NCBI RefSeq assembly: GCF_007827595.1
Contig: NZ_VISR01000043.1
Span: forward strand, 1-61,326
Direction: 5' to 3'
DNA: 61,326 nt
Source of the DNA: Streptomyces sp. BK340
GTDB lineage: Bacteria > Actinomycetota > Actinomycetes > Streptomycetales > Streptomycetaceae
Below, piece by piece: positions 50,329 through 59,730 of this stretch. Below the pieces are notes generated by a model that searched no databases, was not told the origin of the DNA, and worked only from the letters and a program-made list of their open reading frames with translations. The translations under genes and the position numbers were made by a program. Within the stretch, counting starts at the first letter, position 1, and every line of letters begins with the position of its first letter.

Positions 50329-52142
50329 CCGACGGCGGGCCGGGGCCCGCCGCCCCTGCCGCCCCCGTCGACATCGGGACGGTACGGGCGAAGTACCGCG
50401 AGGAGCGCGACAAACGCCTGACCGCGGCCGCGGGCCGGACGTACCGGTCCGCGCGCGGGGAACTGTCCCGGTACGCCGCCGACCCCCGCACCGGGCCGGT
50501 CGAGCGGGACCCCGTCACCGACGTGGTCGACGTCGCCGTCGTCGGCGCCGGCATCGGCGGTCTGCTGGTGGGCGCACGGCTGCGCGAGACGTGCGGCTTC
50601 GAGCGGATCCGCCTGATCGACGCGGCCGGTGACGTGGGCGGGACCTGGTACTGGAACCGGTTCCCCGGGCTGCGCTGCGATGTCGAGAGCTACGTCTACA
50701 TGCCGTTGCTCGAAGAGCTCGGCACCGTGCCGACCGAGAAGTACGTGACCGGTGCCGAGATCCTCGCGCACTGCCGGAGCGTCGCCCGGCACTACGGCCT
50801 CTACCGGGACGCGCTGCTGCGGACCTCGGTCACCGAGCTGCGCTGGGACGAGGACACGGCTCACTGGCTGGTGCGCACCGACCGCGGCGACCGCTTCCGG
50901 GCCCGCTACGTGTGCATGGCGATCGGCTCGCTGCACCGGCCCAAACTCCCCTCCGTCGAGGGCATCGAGACCTTTCGCGGGCACTCCTTCCACGCCGCCC
51001 GGTGGGACTACGGCTACACCGGCGGGGGAGTGCCGGGCAGCCTCGCGGAACTCCGGGACAAGCGGGTCGGGATCGTCGGGACGGGCGCGACGGCCGTCCA
51101 GGTGATTCCGCACCTGGCCGAGGCGGCCGCGCACACGTACGTCTTCCAGCGCACCCCGCCGGCGGTGGGCGTACGGGCCAACCGGCCCACCGACCCGGAC
51201 TGGGTGAAGGGGCTCGAACCGGGCTGGCAGCAGCGGCGCATGGACAACTTCCACGCGCTGACCTCGGGAGCCGCCGTGGCGCAGGACCTCGTCGCGGACG
51301 GCTGGACGGAGATCACCGCCAGGCTCGCGGCGATCCTGCCGAAGTCCGCCGGGACGAGCCCCGAGGACGCGGCCGACGCCGTCGAGCGCGCCGACTTCCG
51401 CAAGATGGAGGAGCTGCGGGCCCGCGTCGACGCTGTCGTGCACGACCCCGCCACCGCGGCCGCCCTGAAGCCGTACTACCGGCTGTTCTGCAAGCGGCCC
51501 TGTTTCCACGACGGTTACCTGGAGACCTTCAACCGGCCCGACGTCACCCTGGTGGACACCGAGGGCCGCGGTATCGAGCGGCTCACCGGGCACGCGGTGG
51601 TCGCGGGGGGCCGGGAGTACCCGGTGGACTGCCTGGTCTTCGCGTCGGGTTACGAGTCCGAGTACGCGGTGCCCTACACCGCGCGGGCCGGTTACGAGGT
51701 CGTGGGGCGGGACGGGCTGCGGCTGTCGGAGAAGTGGGCGGACGGGGCGCGAACGCTGCACGGACTGATGGTGAATCGTTTCCCCAACTGCTTCGTCCTC
51801 TCCAAGGTCCAGTCGGGCCTGCACGTCAACGTCCCGTACATGCTCGGCGAGCAGAGCCGGCACGTGGCGCACATCCTCAAGGCCGTCAAGGACCGGGGCC
51901 GGCACGTCGTGGAGGCCTCCGCCACGGGCGAGAAGGAGTGGGTGGAGGAGATCCTCCGGCTCGCGAACCGCAACCTCGACTACGCCGAGGCGTGCACCCC
52001 GGGCCTGTTCAACAACGAGGGCCGCCCGAGCGAGCTGCATGTCCTCAACGGCAGCTACGGAGGCGGCTCGGTGGAGTTCGTGAACGTCCTGCGCACCTGG
52101 CGCGAAGCCGGTGACCTCGCCCATCTCGAACTGAGCGGCTGA
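50301..52142 (+). CDS. ptlE: Baeyer-Villiger monooxygenase (PtlE/PenE type)
   Basis: A 613-residue flavoprotein. The FAD Rossmann motif is VVGAGIGG (about 77-84), then DVGGTWYWNRFPGLRCD. The Baeyer-Villiger fingerprint is FRGHSFHAARWDY, and the NADPH Rossmann motif is GIVGTGATAVQ. It inserts oxygen beside the ketone to form the lactone: PtlE gives neopentalenolactone D, PenE gives pentalenolactone D; which of the two cannot be told by eye. GTG 50301 has AGGAG 5 bases upstream, inside ptlF. Confidence 0.92.
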   Translation: MERSGTDPLADGGPGPAAPAAPVDIGTVRAKYREERDKRLTAAAGRTYRSARGELSRYAADPRTGPVERDPVTDVVDVAVVGAGIGGLLVGARLRETCGFERIRLIDAAGDVGGTWYWNRFPGLRCDVESYVYMPLLEELGTVPTEKYVTGAEILAHCRSVARHYGLYRDALLRTSVTELRWDEDTAHWLVRTDRGDRFRARYVCMAIGSLHRPKLPSVEGIETFRGHSFHAARWDYGYTGGGVPGSLAELRDKRVGIVGTGATAVQVIPHLAEAAAHTYVFQRTPPAVGVRANRPTDPDWVKGLEPGWQQRRMDNFHALTSGAAVAQDLVADGWTEITARLAAILPKSAGTSPEDAADAVERADFRKMEELRARVDAVVHDPATAAALKPYYRLFCKRPCFHDGYLETFNRPDVTLVDTEGRGIERLTGHAVVAGGREYPVDCLVFASGYESEYAVPYTARAGYEVVGRDGLRLSEKWADGARTLHGLMVNRFPNCFVLSKVQSGLHVNVPYMLGEQSRHVAHILKAVKDRGRHVVEASATGEKEWVEEILRLANRNLDYAEACTPGLFNNEGRPSELHVLNGSYGGGSVEFVNVLRTWREAGDLAHLELSG

Positions 52143-52195
52143 CCCACCCGTCCACGCAGCAACCACGCAGCATCCATGAAGGGGGACGCAAGGCC

Positions 52196-53119
52196 ATGGA
52201 CGTCTCGCCGATACCAGGCTCCTCCGTCGGAGCCGTCGTGCACGGCACCGACATCACCCCGGACCTCGACGGCACCACCGTCGAACGGATCTGGGCCGCA
52301 CTCGACCGGCACCTGGTGCTGGTCTTCCGCGGCCACCGGGACCCCTCGAACGACGAACTGCTCGGCTTCGGGCGCCGCTTCGGACACATCCCCAAGACCG
52401 GGCTCACCACCGGCGCCAGCCCCGACCACAACGAGATCCTGATCATCTCCAACATCGTGGAGAACGGACGGAAGATCGGCGTCGGCGACGCCGGCTGGAT
52501 GGACTGGCACACCGACTACTCCTTCCGGCCCCGGGTGTCCCGGATCGGCTTCCTCGCGGCCGTGGAACTCCCCGTCTCCGGCGGTGGACAGACCCTGTTC
52601 ACCGACATGTACGCCGTCTACGACTCCCTGCCCGCCCAGCTGCGCAGACGGCTGCACACCTACCGGGCACGGCACGCCCTGCGCTCCGGCTACGAGGAGA
52701 CCATCGAGGAGGGCTTCCAGGGCGAGGTCTCCCTCGCCGGTCCCGAGGGCGGCGCCGGACCCGCCGACGCCACCGTGATCCTGCCCGAGGACGGCACCTC
52801 CACCGTCCACCCGATGATCGCCCGCAACCCGCGCACCGGCCGCCACGCCGTCTACGTCAACCCGCTCAACACCAAGCGCGTCCTCGAACTCGACCCCACC
52901 GCGAGCAAGGAACTCCTCCAGGACCTGTGCGGCTACGCCGGCGCCCCCGGACTGACCTACGCCCACACCTGGCAGCCCGGCGACATCGTCATGTGGGACC
53001 AGCTCGGCACCATCCACGCGAAGACGCCCTTCGACCCGGCGGACCGGCGCATCCTGCGCAAGGTGGTGGCCATCTTCGACGACCCGGCCGAGCCCTGGCG
53101 AGCGGAGGCCGTGGCGTGA
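52196..53119 (+). CDS. ptlD: Fe(II)/2-oxoglutarate dioxygenase (PtlD/PenD type)
   Basis: A 307-residue TauD/TfdA-family enzyme. Metal ligands are WHTDYSF (HxD, about 103-105) and a distal His in LGTIHAKT, with the oxoglutarate Arg in RRILRKVV. In this pathway PenD/PtlD performs sequential desaturation and epoxidation of the lactone. It starts at ATG 52196 with GGGGGA upstream, 53 bp after ptlE, and its stop overlaps ptlB (GTGA). Confidence 0.92.
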   Translation: MDVSPIPGSSVGAVVHGTDITPDLDGTTVERIWAALDRHLVLVFRGHRDPSNDELLGFGRRFGHIPKTGLTTGASPDHNEILIISNIVENGRKIGVGDAGWMDWHTDYSFRPRVSRIGFLAAVELPVSGGGQTLFTDMYAVYDSLPAQLRRRLHTYRARHALRSGYEETIEEGFQGEVSLAGPEGGAGPADATVILPEDGTSTVHPMIARNPRTGRHAVYVNPLNTKRVLELDPTASKELLQDLCGYAGAPGLTYAHTWQPGDIVMWDQLGTIHAKTPFDPADRRILRKVVAIFDDPAEPWRAEAVA

Positions 53120-54129
53120 CCGTCGCCCCCGCGAGCCTGCACCGCGGCCGGGACGTCACCACCCCCGGCCTGCGCACCGCCCTCGACCTGCTCGACCGCC
53201 GGACCCGCCACCAGGCCGCCTACCACCTCGGCTGGATAACCGCCGCCGGCGCGCCGACCGCGGCCGACGGCGGCAAGGCCGTACGCCCCGCCCTCGCCCT
53301 GCTGTCGGCCCAGGCGGTCGGCGCGCGGCCCGAGACCGCACTGCCCGGCGCGGTCGCCGTCGAGCTGGTGCACAACTTCTCCCTGCTGCACGACGACCTG
53401 ATGGACGGTGACGAGGAGCGCCGCCACCGTCGTACCGTCTGGTCGCTGTGGGGCGCCTCCAGCGCGATCCTCACCGGGGACGCGCTGCTGGCCCTCGCCC
53501 AGGAGGTGCTGCTCGACTGCGGGCTGCCCACCGCGGCACCCGCGGCCGGACTCCTCGCCCGCACCACACGCCGGCTGATCCACGGCCAGGTCCAGGACAT
53601 GGCCTTCGAACAGCGCCGGCACGTGACGGTCGAGGAGTGCCTGGAGATGGCCGGCGGCAAGACCGGTGCGCTGCTGGCGGCGAGCGCCGCGATCGGTGCC
53701 CTGCTGGCCGGGGCGCCGCAGCCCGCCGTGGACGCCCTCGCGCTCTACGGCGAGCAGGTCGGCCTCGCCTTCCAGCTCACCGACGACGTCCTCGGCATCT
53801 GGGGCGACCCGGCCACCACCGGCAAGTCCGTCCACTCCGATCTGCGCGCCCGCAAGAAGTCCCTCCCGGTCGCCTACGCGCTCGACCAGGGCGGGACCCG
53901 CGGCGTCGAACTGGCCGCGTGGCTGGCCGCGCCCGGCGACCCCGGCCCGGCGGAACTGCGCCGCGCGGCCGGCCTGATCGAGGCCGCGGGCGGCCGCGCC
54001 TGGGCCCTGGCCGAGGCGGCCCGCCGGATGGCGCTGGGCGAGGCGGCGCTGCGCGGCGCCGGTCTGGACGCCGGCACGTGTGAGGAGCTGCTCGCGATCG
54101 GGCGGTTCATCGTCCGCCGCGAGGTGTGA
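53116..54129 (+). CDS. ptlB: farnesyl diphosphate synthase
   Basis: A 337-residue class I trans-prenyltransferase. The first aspartate-rich motif is HDDLMDGDEERR (about 94-105), the second is TDDVLGIWGD. KAVRPALALLS near residue 55 binds isopentenyl diphosphate. It condenses IPP with DMAPP/GPP to give FPP for the cyclase. GTG 53116 overlaps the ptlD stop. The cluster keeps its own copy, in line with the dedicated precursor genes downstream. Confidence 0.92.
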   Translation: MTVAPASLHRGRDVTTPGLRTALDLLDRRTRHQAAYHLGWITAAGAPTAADGGKAVRPALALLSAQAVGARPETALPGAVAVELVHNFSLLHDDLMDGDEERRHRRTVWSLWGASSAILTGDALLALAQEVLLDCGLPTAAPAAGLLARTTRRLIHGQVQDMAFEQRRHVTVEECLEMAGGKTGALLAASAAIGALLAGAPQPAVDALALYGEQVGLAFQLTDDVLGIWGDPATTGKSVHSDLRARKKSLPVAYALDQGGTRGVELAAWLAAPGDPGPAELRRAAGLIEAAGGRAWALAEAARRMALGEAALRGAGLDAGTCEELLAIGRFIVRREV

Positions 54130-54429
54130 GAACTCCGGCCGGACCAGTCCCCGTAAGAGATCTGTCAGCACTGCCGAGGACCGTGAGGGAGACGGGCCGA
54201 GGCCCCCGCCGCCACCCCATAGGGCGACGGTGCCGGCAGGCAGGCCCCCGGCTCCGCGGGCAGCGTCGCCCCGGAGCCTCCCTCCGGCCGTGGGCAGCGT
54301 GGCCCGCGGTCTCCCCCCACCCGTCCGCATCCGCCGCGGGGCGCCGCCGCCCGGTCGTCCTCCCGAGGGACATGACCCGCCGCCCCACGCCACCGCCGTT
54401 TCCCCCAGCGCCCCATCACGGAGATCACC
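54130..54429. other. 300-bp gap between FPP synthase and pentalenene synthase genes
   Basis: The only sizable non-coding stretch inside the biosynthetic run. It is C- and G-rich with no convincing gene. An internal promoter for ptlA or a remnant of a lost small gene may lie here. Confidence 0.4.
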
Positions 54430-55440
54430 ATGCCGCAGGACATCGACTTCCGCATACCGCTGCCAGGACGGCAGAGCCCCGACCACCGCCGCGCCGAGGC
54501 CGACCAGCTGGAGTGGCCGCGTTCCCTGGGCCTCATCACCACCGAGGCCGCCGCCGCACGCCATCTGCGCGGCGCCTACGCCGACCTGGCCTCGCGCTTC
54601 TATCCGCACACCACCGGCGCCGACCTCGACCTGGGCGTCGACCTGATGTCGTGGTTCTTCCTCTTCGACGACCTCTTCGACGGACCGCGCGGCGAGGACC
54701 CGGAGGAGACCCGCAGCCTCACCGACGCGGTCGCGGCCGCCCTCGACGGCCCGTTGCCCGCCACCGCACCGCCCATCGCACACGGCTTCGCCGACATCTG
54801 GCACCGCAGCTGCGCGGGCATGTCCGCCTCCTGGCGCGCACGCAGCGCACGGCACTGGCGCAACTACTTCACCGGATACGTCGACGAGGCCCTCAGCCGC
54901 TTCCACGACACCCCCTACGACAGCGCCGCCCAGTACCTGGCCGTGCGCCGGCAGACCATCGGCGTCCAGCCCACCGTGGACATGGCCGAGGCCGCCGGGC
55001 ACTTCGAGGTGCCCCAGCGGGTCTTCGACAGCGCGGTGCTCTCCGCGATGCTGCAGATCGCCATCGACGTCAACCTGATGTTCAACGACATCGCGTCACT
55101 GGAGAAGGAGGAGGCCCGGGGCGAGCGGAACAACCTGGTCTTCATCCTGCAGCGGGAGCACGGCTGGCCGAAGGGCCGCAGCATCGCCCACCTCCAGGAC
55201 GAGGTGCACGCCCGCCTCTCCCAGTACCTCCTGCTGGAGAGCTGCCTGTCCAAGGTGTGCGACATCTACGAACTCGACGCCGCCGAGCGTGAGGCCGTGG
55301 AACGGTACCGCACCGACGCCGTGCGCACGGTGATCCGCGGCTCCTACGACTGGCACCGCTCCTCGGGCCGTTACGACGCCGAGTTCGCGGTGGCCGCCAG
55401 CGTCCAGGGCTACCTCGAAGAACTCGGCAGCAGTCGCTAG
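54430..55440 (+). CDS. ptlA: pentalenene synthase
   Basis: A 336-residue class I sesquiterpene cyclase that turns FPP into the tricyclic hydrocarbon pentalenene. Every residue known from the S. exfoliatus enzyme is at the same number: F76, F77, the metal motif D80-D-L-F-D84, N219-D-I-A-S223-x-x-x-E227 and W308. The N-terminus MPQDIDFRIPLPGRQSPDH is that of the family. This is the defining gene of the cluster. It lies 32 bp before the P450 gene. Confidence 0.97.
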   Translation: MPQDIDFRIPLPGRQSPDHRRAEADQLEWPRSLGLITTEAAAARHLRGAYADLASRFYPHTTGADLDLGVDLMSWFFLFDDLFDGPRGEDPEETRSLTDAVAAALDGPLPATAPPIAHGFADIWHRSCAGMSASWRARSARHWRNYFTGYVDEALSRFHDTPYDSAAQYLAVRRQTIGVQPTVDMAEAAGHFEVPQRVFDSAVLSAMLQIAIDVNLMFNDIASLEKEEARGERNNLVFILQREHGWPKGRSIAHLQDEVHARLSQYLLLESCLSKVCDIYELDAAEREAVERYRTDAVRTVIRGSYDWHRSSGRYDAEFAVAASVQGYLEELGSSR

Positions 55441-55472
55441 ACCCCCGACCACCCACCCGATGTGAGGTTGCG

Positions 55473-56870
55473 ATGCCCCAGCAGACGTACACCGCCGGGA
55501 CGGCCCCCGGGGCGGTCCCGGTCGTCGGCCACGCCCTGCAGATGATGCGCCAGCCCGTCCGCTTCATGTCGTCGCTGTCCGCCCACGGCGACCTGGTGAA
55601 GATCAAGATCGGTCCGACCTCCGCCTACGTCCCCTGCCACCCCGGACTCCTGCGCGACGTGCTGACCAACGACCGCACCTACGACAAGGGCGGCGTCTTC
55701 TACGACCGGGCCCGTGACATCGCCGGAAACGGCCTGGTCACCTGCCCGTTCAAGGACCACCGCCGACAGCGCCGGCTGATGCAGTCGGCCTTCCAGCGCT
55801 CCCAGCTCAAACGCTACGCCACCGCCATGCACGCCGAGATCGAGGCCACCACCGGCCGCTGGCACGACGGCATGGTCGTCGACGCCTTCCCGGAGCTGTA
55901 CGGCATGGCCCTGCGCACGGTGGCCCGCACCCTGTACTCCACGCCCGTCAGCAAGGAACTCGCCGACGGCGTGGAGCGTGCCTTCGACACCGTGCTCAAC
56001 GGACTGTTCCGGCAGATGTTCCTGCCCCGCTTCCTGCGCCGCCTGCCCACCCCGGCCAACCGCCGCTACCGCCGCAACCTGGACTACCTGCACACGACCA
56101 CCCAGCAGCTCATCGACGACTACCGCCGCGACGACGCCGAACACGACGACCTGCTCTCCGCCCTGCTCGCCTCGCGCGACGAGGACGGCGGCCGGCTGGA
56201 CGACACCGAGATCCACGACCAGGTCATCACCGTCATGGCGGCCGGCACCGAGACCGTCGCCGGCACCCTCACCTGGATCTTCCACCTGCTCTCCCAGCAC
56301 CCGGACATCGAGGCCGCGCTGTACGAGGAGATCGACACCGTTCTCGGCGGGCGGACACCGCAGTGGGACGACCTGCCGAACCTCTCGCTGACCGACCGGA
56401 TCATCAGCGAGACCCTCCGACTGCACCCGCCGGCCTGGCTGTTCACCCGCCTCACCGCCGCCGACACCGAACTGGCGGGCCGGCAGCTGCCGAAGGGGAC
56501 CACCATCGTCTTCAGCCCCGCCGCGGTGGCGCTGAACGAGGAGGCCTACCCCGACGAGCACCGCTTCGACCCCGACCGCTGGCTGCCCGACCGGGTCAGC
56601 CCGCTCGCCCGGCAGGCGTTCATGCCGTTCGGCACCGGCGCCCGCAAGTGCATCGGCGACCTGTACGCCCGCACCGAGGCCACCCTCGGACTCGCCACCA
56701 TCCTCGGCAAGTGGCGGATCACCTGCGAGCCCGACGCCGACGTCCGGCCGGTCCCGCTGGCCACCGTCTACCACCCCCGCAGGCTGCGGCTGCGGATCAG
56801 CACCCGCGCCGAGCGCCCCACGGCCGGGGCGGTACCCTCGCCCCGCCTCGGCGGGGGTGACGCCACGTGA
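55473..56870 (+). CDS. ptlI: pentalenene C13 oxidase, cytochrome P450 (CYP183A type)
   Basis: A 465-residue soluble P450. The I-helix is MAAGTETVAGTL, ExxR is SETLRLHPPAW and the heme Cys is at about 393 in FGTGARKCIG. PtlI oxidises pentalenene in three steps to 1-deoxypentalenic acid. Its redox partner may be the ferredoxin at the end of the cluster. The stop overlaps the ispH start (GTGA). Confidence 0.93.
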   Translation: MPQQTYTAGTAPGAVPVVGHALQMMRQPVRFMSSLSAHGDLVKIKIGPTSAYVPCHPGLLRDVLTNDRTYDKGGVFYDRARDIAGNGLVTCPFKDHRRQRRLMQSAFQRSQLKRYATAMHAEIEATTGRWHDGMVVDAFPELYGMALRTVARTLYSTPVSKELADGVERAFDTVLNGLFRQMFLPRFLRRLPTPANRRYRRNLDYLHTTTQQLIDDYRRDDAEHDDLLSALLASRDEDGGRLDDTEIHDQVITVMAAGTETVAGTLTWIFHLLSQHPDIEAALYEEIDTVLGGRTPQWDDLPNLSLTDRIISETLRLHPPAWLFTRLTAADTELAGRQLPKGTTIVFSPAAVALNEEAYPDEHRFDPDRWLPDRVSPLARQAFMPFGTGARKCIGDLYARTEATLGLATILGKWRITCEPDADVRPVPLATVYHPRRLRLRISTRAERPTAGAVPSPRLGGGDAT

Positions 56871-57856
56871 GCGGGGCCGGGAAAGTCGAGCTGGCCCAGC
56901 CGCGCGGCTTCTGCGCCGGTGTACGGCGGGCGATCGGCATCGTGGAGCGGGCCTTGGACCTGCACGGCGCACCGGTGTACGTGCGCAAGGAGATCGTGCA
57001 CAACCACTACATCGTCTCCGAACTGGAGAAGCGCGGCGCGGTCTTCGTGGACAGCGAGCAGGACGTCCCGCACGGCGCCGTGTGCGTCTTCTCCGCGCAC
57101 GGCGTCTCCCCGGCGGTCCGGGCCGGTGCGGACCGCCGCCGGCTGGAGGTCATCGACGCCACCTGCCCGCTGGTGGCCAAGGTGCACCAGGAGGCCCTGC
57201 GCTTCGCCCGCGACGGCCGCACCGTCCTGCTGGTCGGCCACGCCGGCCACGAGGAGGTCGACGGCGTCCTCGGCGAGGCACCCGAACGCACCGTCGTGGT
57301 CGGGACGGTGGAAGACGTGGCGAGGCTCGACCTGCCGGACGACACCCCGGTGGCCTTCCTCACCCAGACCACCCTGTCCTTCGACGAGACCGCCAAGGTG
57401 GTCGAGGCGCTCCGCGCGCGGTTCCGGGACATTGTCGCCCCCGGCGGCGACGACATCTGCTACGCCAGCCAGAACCGGCAGAACGCCGTCAAGGACCTGG
57501 CGCGCCGTCACGACCTGGTCCTCGTCGTGGGATCCGGCAACTCGAGCAACTCGCTGCGAATGGTCGAGGTGGCCCGCGAACACGGCTGCCGGGCCCACCT
57601 CGTCCCCGACCGGGACCACTTCCAGGAGGCCTGGCTGGACGGCGCGGCGAGCATCGGCGTCAGCGCCGGGGCCAGCGCGCCCGAGGTGCTGGTCCGCGGG
57701 CTCGTCGCCCTGCTGGCCGAACTCGGCCACGACGACGTGGAGTTGCAGCAGGCGATGCCCGAGGACGTGGTCTTCGCCCTGCCGGCCCGGCTGGCCGACC
57801 CGGTCACCGGCCGGATCCCGCGCACCCCGCTGGCCGACGAGGCACAGGTGCGATGA
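56867..57856 (+). CDS. ispH: 4-hydroxy-3-methylbut-2-enyl diphosphate reductase
   Basis: A 329-residue LytB/IspH. The three [4Fe-4S] cysteines appear in RGFCAGVRRA (about C18), DATCPLVAKVH (about C102) and DDICYASQNRQ (about C202). The catalytic Glu-bearing loop TQTTLS is present. It makes IPP and DMAPP in the last step of the MEP pathway. A cluster-specific extra copy, translationally coupled to the P450 gene. Confidence 0.93.
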   Translation: MSGAGKVELAQPRGFCAGVRRAIGIVERALDLHGAPVYVRKEIVHNHYIVSELEKRGAVFVDSEQDVPHGAVCVFSAHGVSPAVRAGADRRRLEVIDATCPLVAKVHQEALRFARDGRTVLLVGHAGHEEVDGVLGEAPERTVVVGTVEDVARLDLPDDTPVAFLTQTTLSFDETAKVVEALRARFRDIVAPGGDDICYASQNRQNAVKDLARRHDLVLVVGSGNSSNSLRMVEVAREHGCRAHLVPDRDHFQEAWLDGAASIGVSAGASAPEVLVRGLVALLAELGHDDVELQQAMPEDVVFALPARLADPVTGRIPRTPLADEAQVR

Positions 57857-57884
57857 ACCGATGGACACAGCAGAGGAGACCCGC

Positions 57885-59717
57885 GTGACGACGAAGACAC
57901 GCGCGCCGGAGACCGGCACCGGGAAGAGCATCGTCGAGGAGCTGGGCAGCCCCGAGGATCTGCGGGCCATGTCCGTGCAGCAGGTTCACCGGCTCGTACC
58001 GGAGATCCGGCGCCTGCTGGTGGACACCGTCACCCGCACCGGCGGACACCTCGGCCCCAACCTCGGGGTCGTCGAACTGTCCGTAGCCCTGCACCGCGTG
58101 TTCGAGTCCCCCCGCGACCGCATCCTGTGGGACACCGGCCACCAGTCCTACGTCCACAAGATCCTTACCGGCCGGGCCGGCGCCCTCGGCTCGCTCCGGC
58201 AGCGCGGCGGACTGTCCGGGTACCCGTGCCGGGCCGAGTCCCCGCACGACGTCATCGAGAACTCGCACGCCTCCACCGTGCTGTCGTGGGCGGCCGGCAC
58301 GGCCCGCGCGTACGGGCTGCGCGGGGACACGGACCGCGCCGTGGTGGCCGTCCTCGGGGACGGGGCGCTCACCGGGGGCATGGCCTGGGAGGCACTGAAC
58401 AACATCGCGACCGCCCCCGGCCACCCGGTGATCGTGGTGCTCAACGACAACACCCGGTCCTACGGCCCCACCACCGGCGGCATCGCCGAGCACCTGGCCG
58501 CGCTGCGCACCGAGACCACCCCCGAGTGCCTGTTCGAGACCCTGGGCCTCGCCTACCTCGGACCCGTGGACGGGCACGACATCACGGCCGTGGAGGCGGC
58601 CCTGCGCCGGTCGCGGGAACTCGGCCGGTCCGTCGTCGTGCACTGCGTCACCGAGAAGAGCCGCGGTCACGCCCCGGCAGAACAGGACGAGGCGGACCGG
58701 CAGCACGCCGTACGTCCGCTGCGCTCCGGTCGGCCCAGCGGTGACGGTTCGCCCTCCTGGACCACCGTGTTCGGCCGGGAACTGGCCGAACTCGGCGCAC
58801 AGCGGCCGGACCTGGTGGCCGTCACCGCGGCCATGCTCCACCCGACCGGCCTGACCGAGTTCGCCGTCCGCCACCCGGAGCGCACCCTCGACGTGGGCAT
58901 CGCCGAACAGCACGCGGTCACCGCCGCCGCGGGCCTGGCCCTGGGCGGGATGCACCCGGTGGTGGCGATCTACGCCACCTTCCTCAACCGCGCCTTCGAC
59001 CAGCTGCTCATGGACGCGGCGCTGCACCGCGCCCCGGTCACGCTGGTACTGGACCGGGCGGGCGTCACCGGCGACGACGGCCCCTCGCACAACGGCATGT
59101 GGGACCTGTCGCTGCTGAACCTCGTACCCGGGCTGCGGCTCGCGGCGCCCCGCGACGCAGCCACCCTGCGCCGCGCCCTGCGGGAGGCCGTCGCCGTACC
59201 CGACGGCCCGACCGCCCTGCGCTTCCCCAAGGGCACGACGGGCGAGGACATACCCGCCGTCCGCGCCGTCGGCGGGGTCGACGTGCTCCGGCGGGGGGAG
59301 CACGCGGACCTGCTCCTCGTCTCCGTCGGGGCGATGGCCGGCACCTGCCTCGAAGCCGCCGAGCTGCTCGCCCGGGAAGGCGTCGGCGTCACCGTCGTCG
59401 ACCCGCGCTGGATCAAGCCCGTGCCACCGGCACTGGTCGAACTGAGCCTCGGGCACCGGCTGGTCGCCACGGTCGAGGACAACGGCCGGGCCGGCGGAGC
59501 CGGGTCCGCGGTCGCCCAGGCGCTGGGCGACGCGGGCGCGCCCGCCCCGGTGCGGGTCTTCGGCCTGCCCCAGCGGTTCCTCGCCCACGGCTCCCGCTCC
59601 GAGATCCTCGAGTCCGCCGGACTCACCGCTCCTCGTATCGCCGACGATCTGGCGGCGGCACTGACGTACAGCCGCGCCGCCGTGCGCCGCACCCACCGCG
59701 CCGTACCCCCACACTGA
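57885..59717 (+). CDS. dxs: 1-deoxy-D-xylulose-5-phosphate synthase
   Basis: A 610-residue thiamine-diphosphate enzyme. Substrate and cofactor segments are GGHLGPNLGVVELSVALH, WDTGHQSYVHK, GDGALTGGMAWEALNN (Mg/TPP motif) and DRAGVTGDDGPSHNG. It condenses pyruvate and glyceraldehyde 3-phosphate, the committed step of the MEP pathway. GTG 57885 has GAGGAG 6 bases upstream; ATG 57861 (8 codons earlier) lacks one. Its substrate is also the substrate of the GAPDH at the cluster start. Confidence 0.93.
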   Translation: MTTKTRAPETGTGKSIVEELGSPEDLRAMSVQQVHRLVPEIRRLLVDTVTRTGGHLGPNLGVVELSVALHRVFESPRDRILWDTGHQSYVHKILTGRAGALGSLRQRGGLSGYPCRAESPHDVIENSHASTVLSWAAGTARAYGLRGDTDRAVVAVLGDGALTGGMAWEALNNIATAPGHPVIVVLNDNTRSYGPTTGGIAEHLAALRTETTPECLFETLGLAYLGPVDGHDITAVEAALRRSRELGRSVVVHCVTEKSRGHAPAEQDEADRQHAVRPLRSGRPSGDGSPSWTTVFGRELAELGAQRPDLVAVTAAMLHPTGLTEFAVRHPERTLDVGIAEQHAVTAAAGLALGGMHPVVAIYATFLNRAFDQLLMDAALHRAPVTLVLDRAGVTGDDGPSHNGMWDLSLLNLVPGLRLAAPRDAATLRRALREAVAVPDGPTALRFPKGTTGEDIPAVRAVGGVDVLRRGEHADLLLVSVGAMAGTCLEAAELLAREGVGVTVVDPRWIKPVPPALVELSLGHRLVATVEDNGRAGGAGSAVAQALGDAGAPAPVRVFGLPQRFLAHGSRSEILESAGLTAPRIADDLAAALTYSRAAVRRTHRAVPPH

Positions 59718-59730
59718 GGAGAAACGTGCC

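Noticed and set aside
52957..55002. 681-codon minus-strand frame over ptlD, ptlB and ptlA
   Set aside because: Antisense of three recognised enzymes. No family features.
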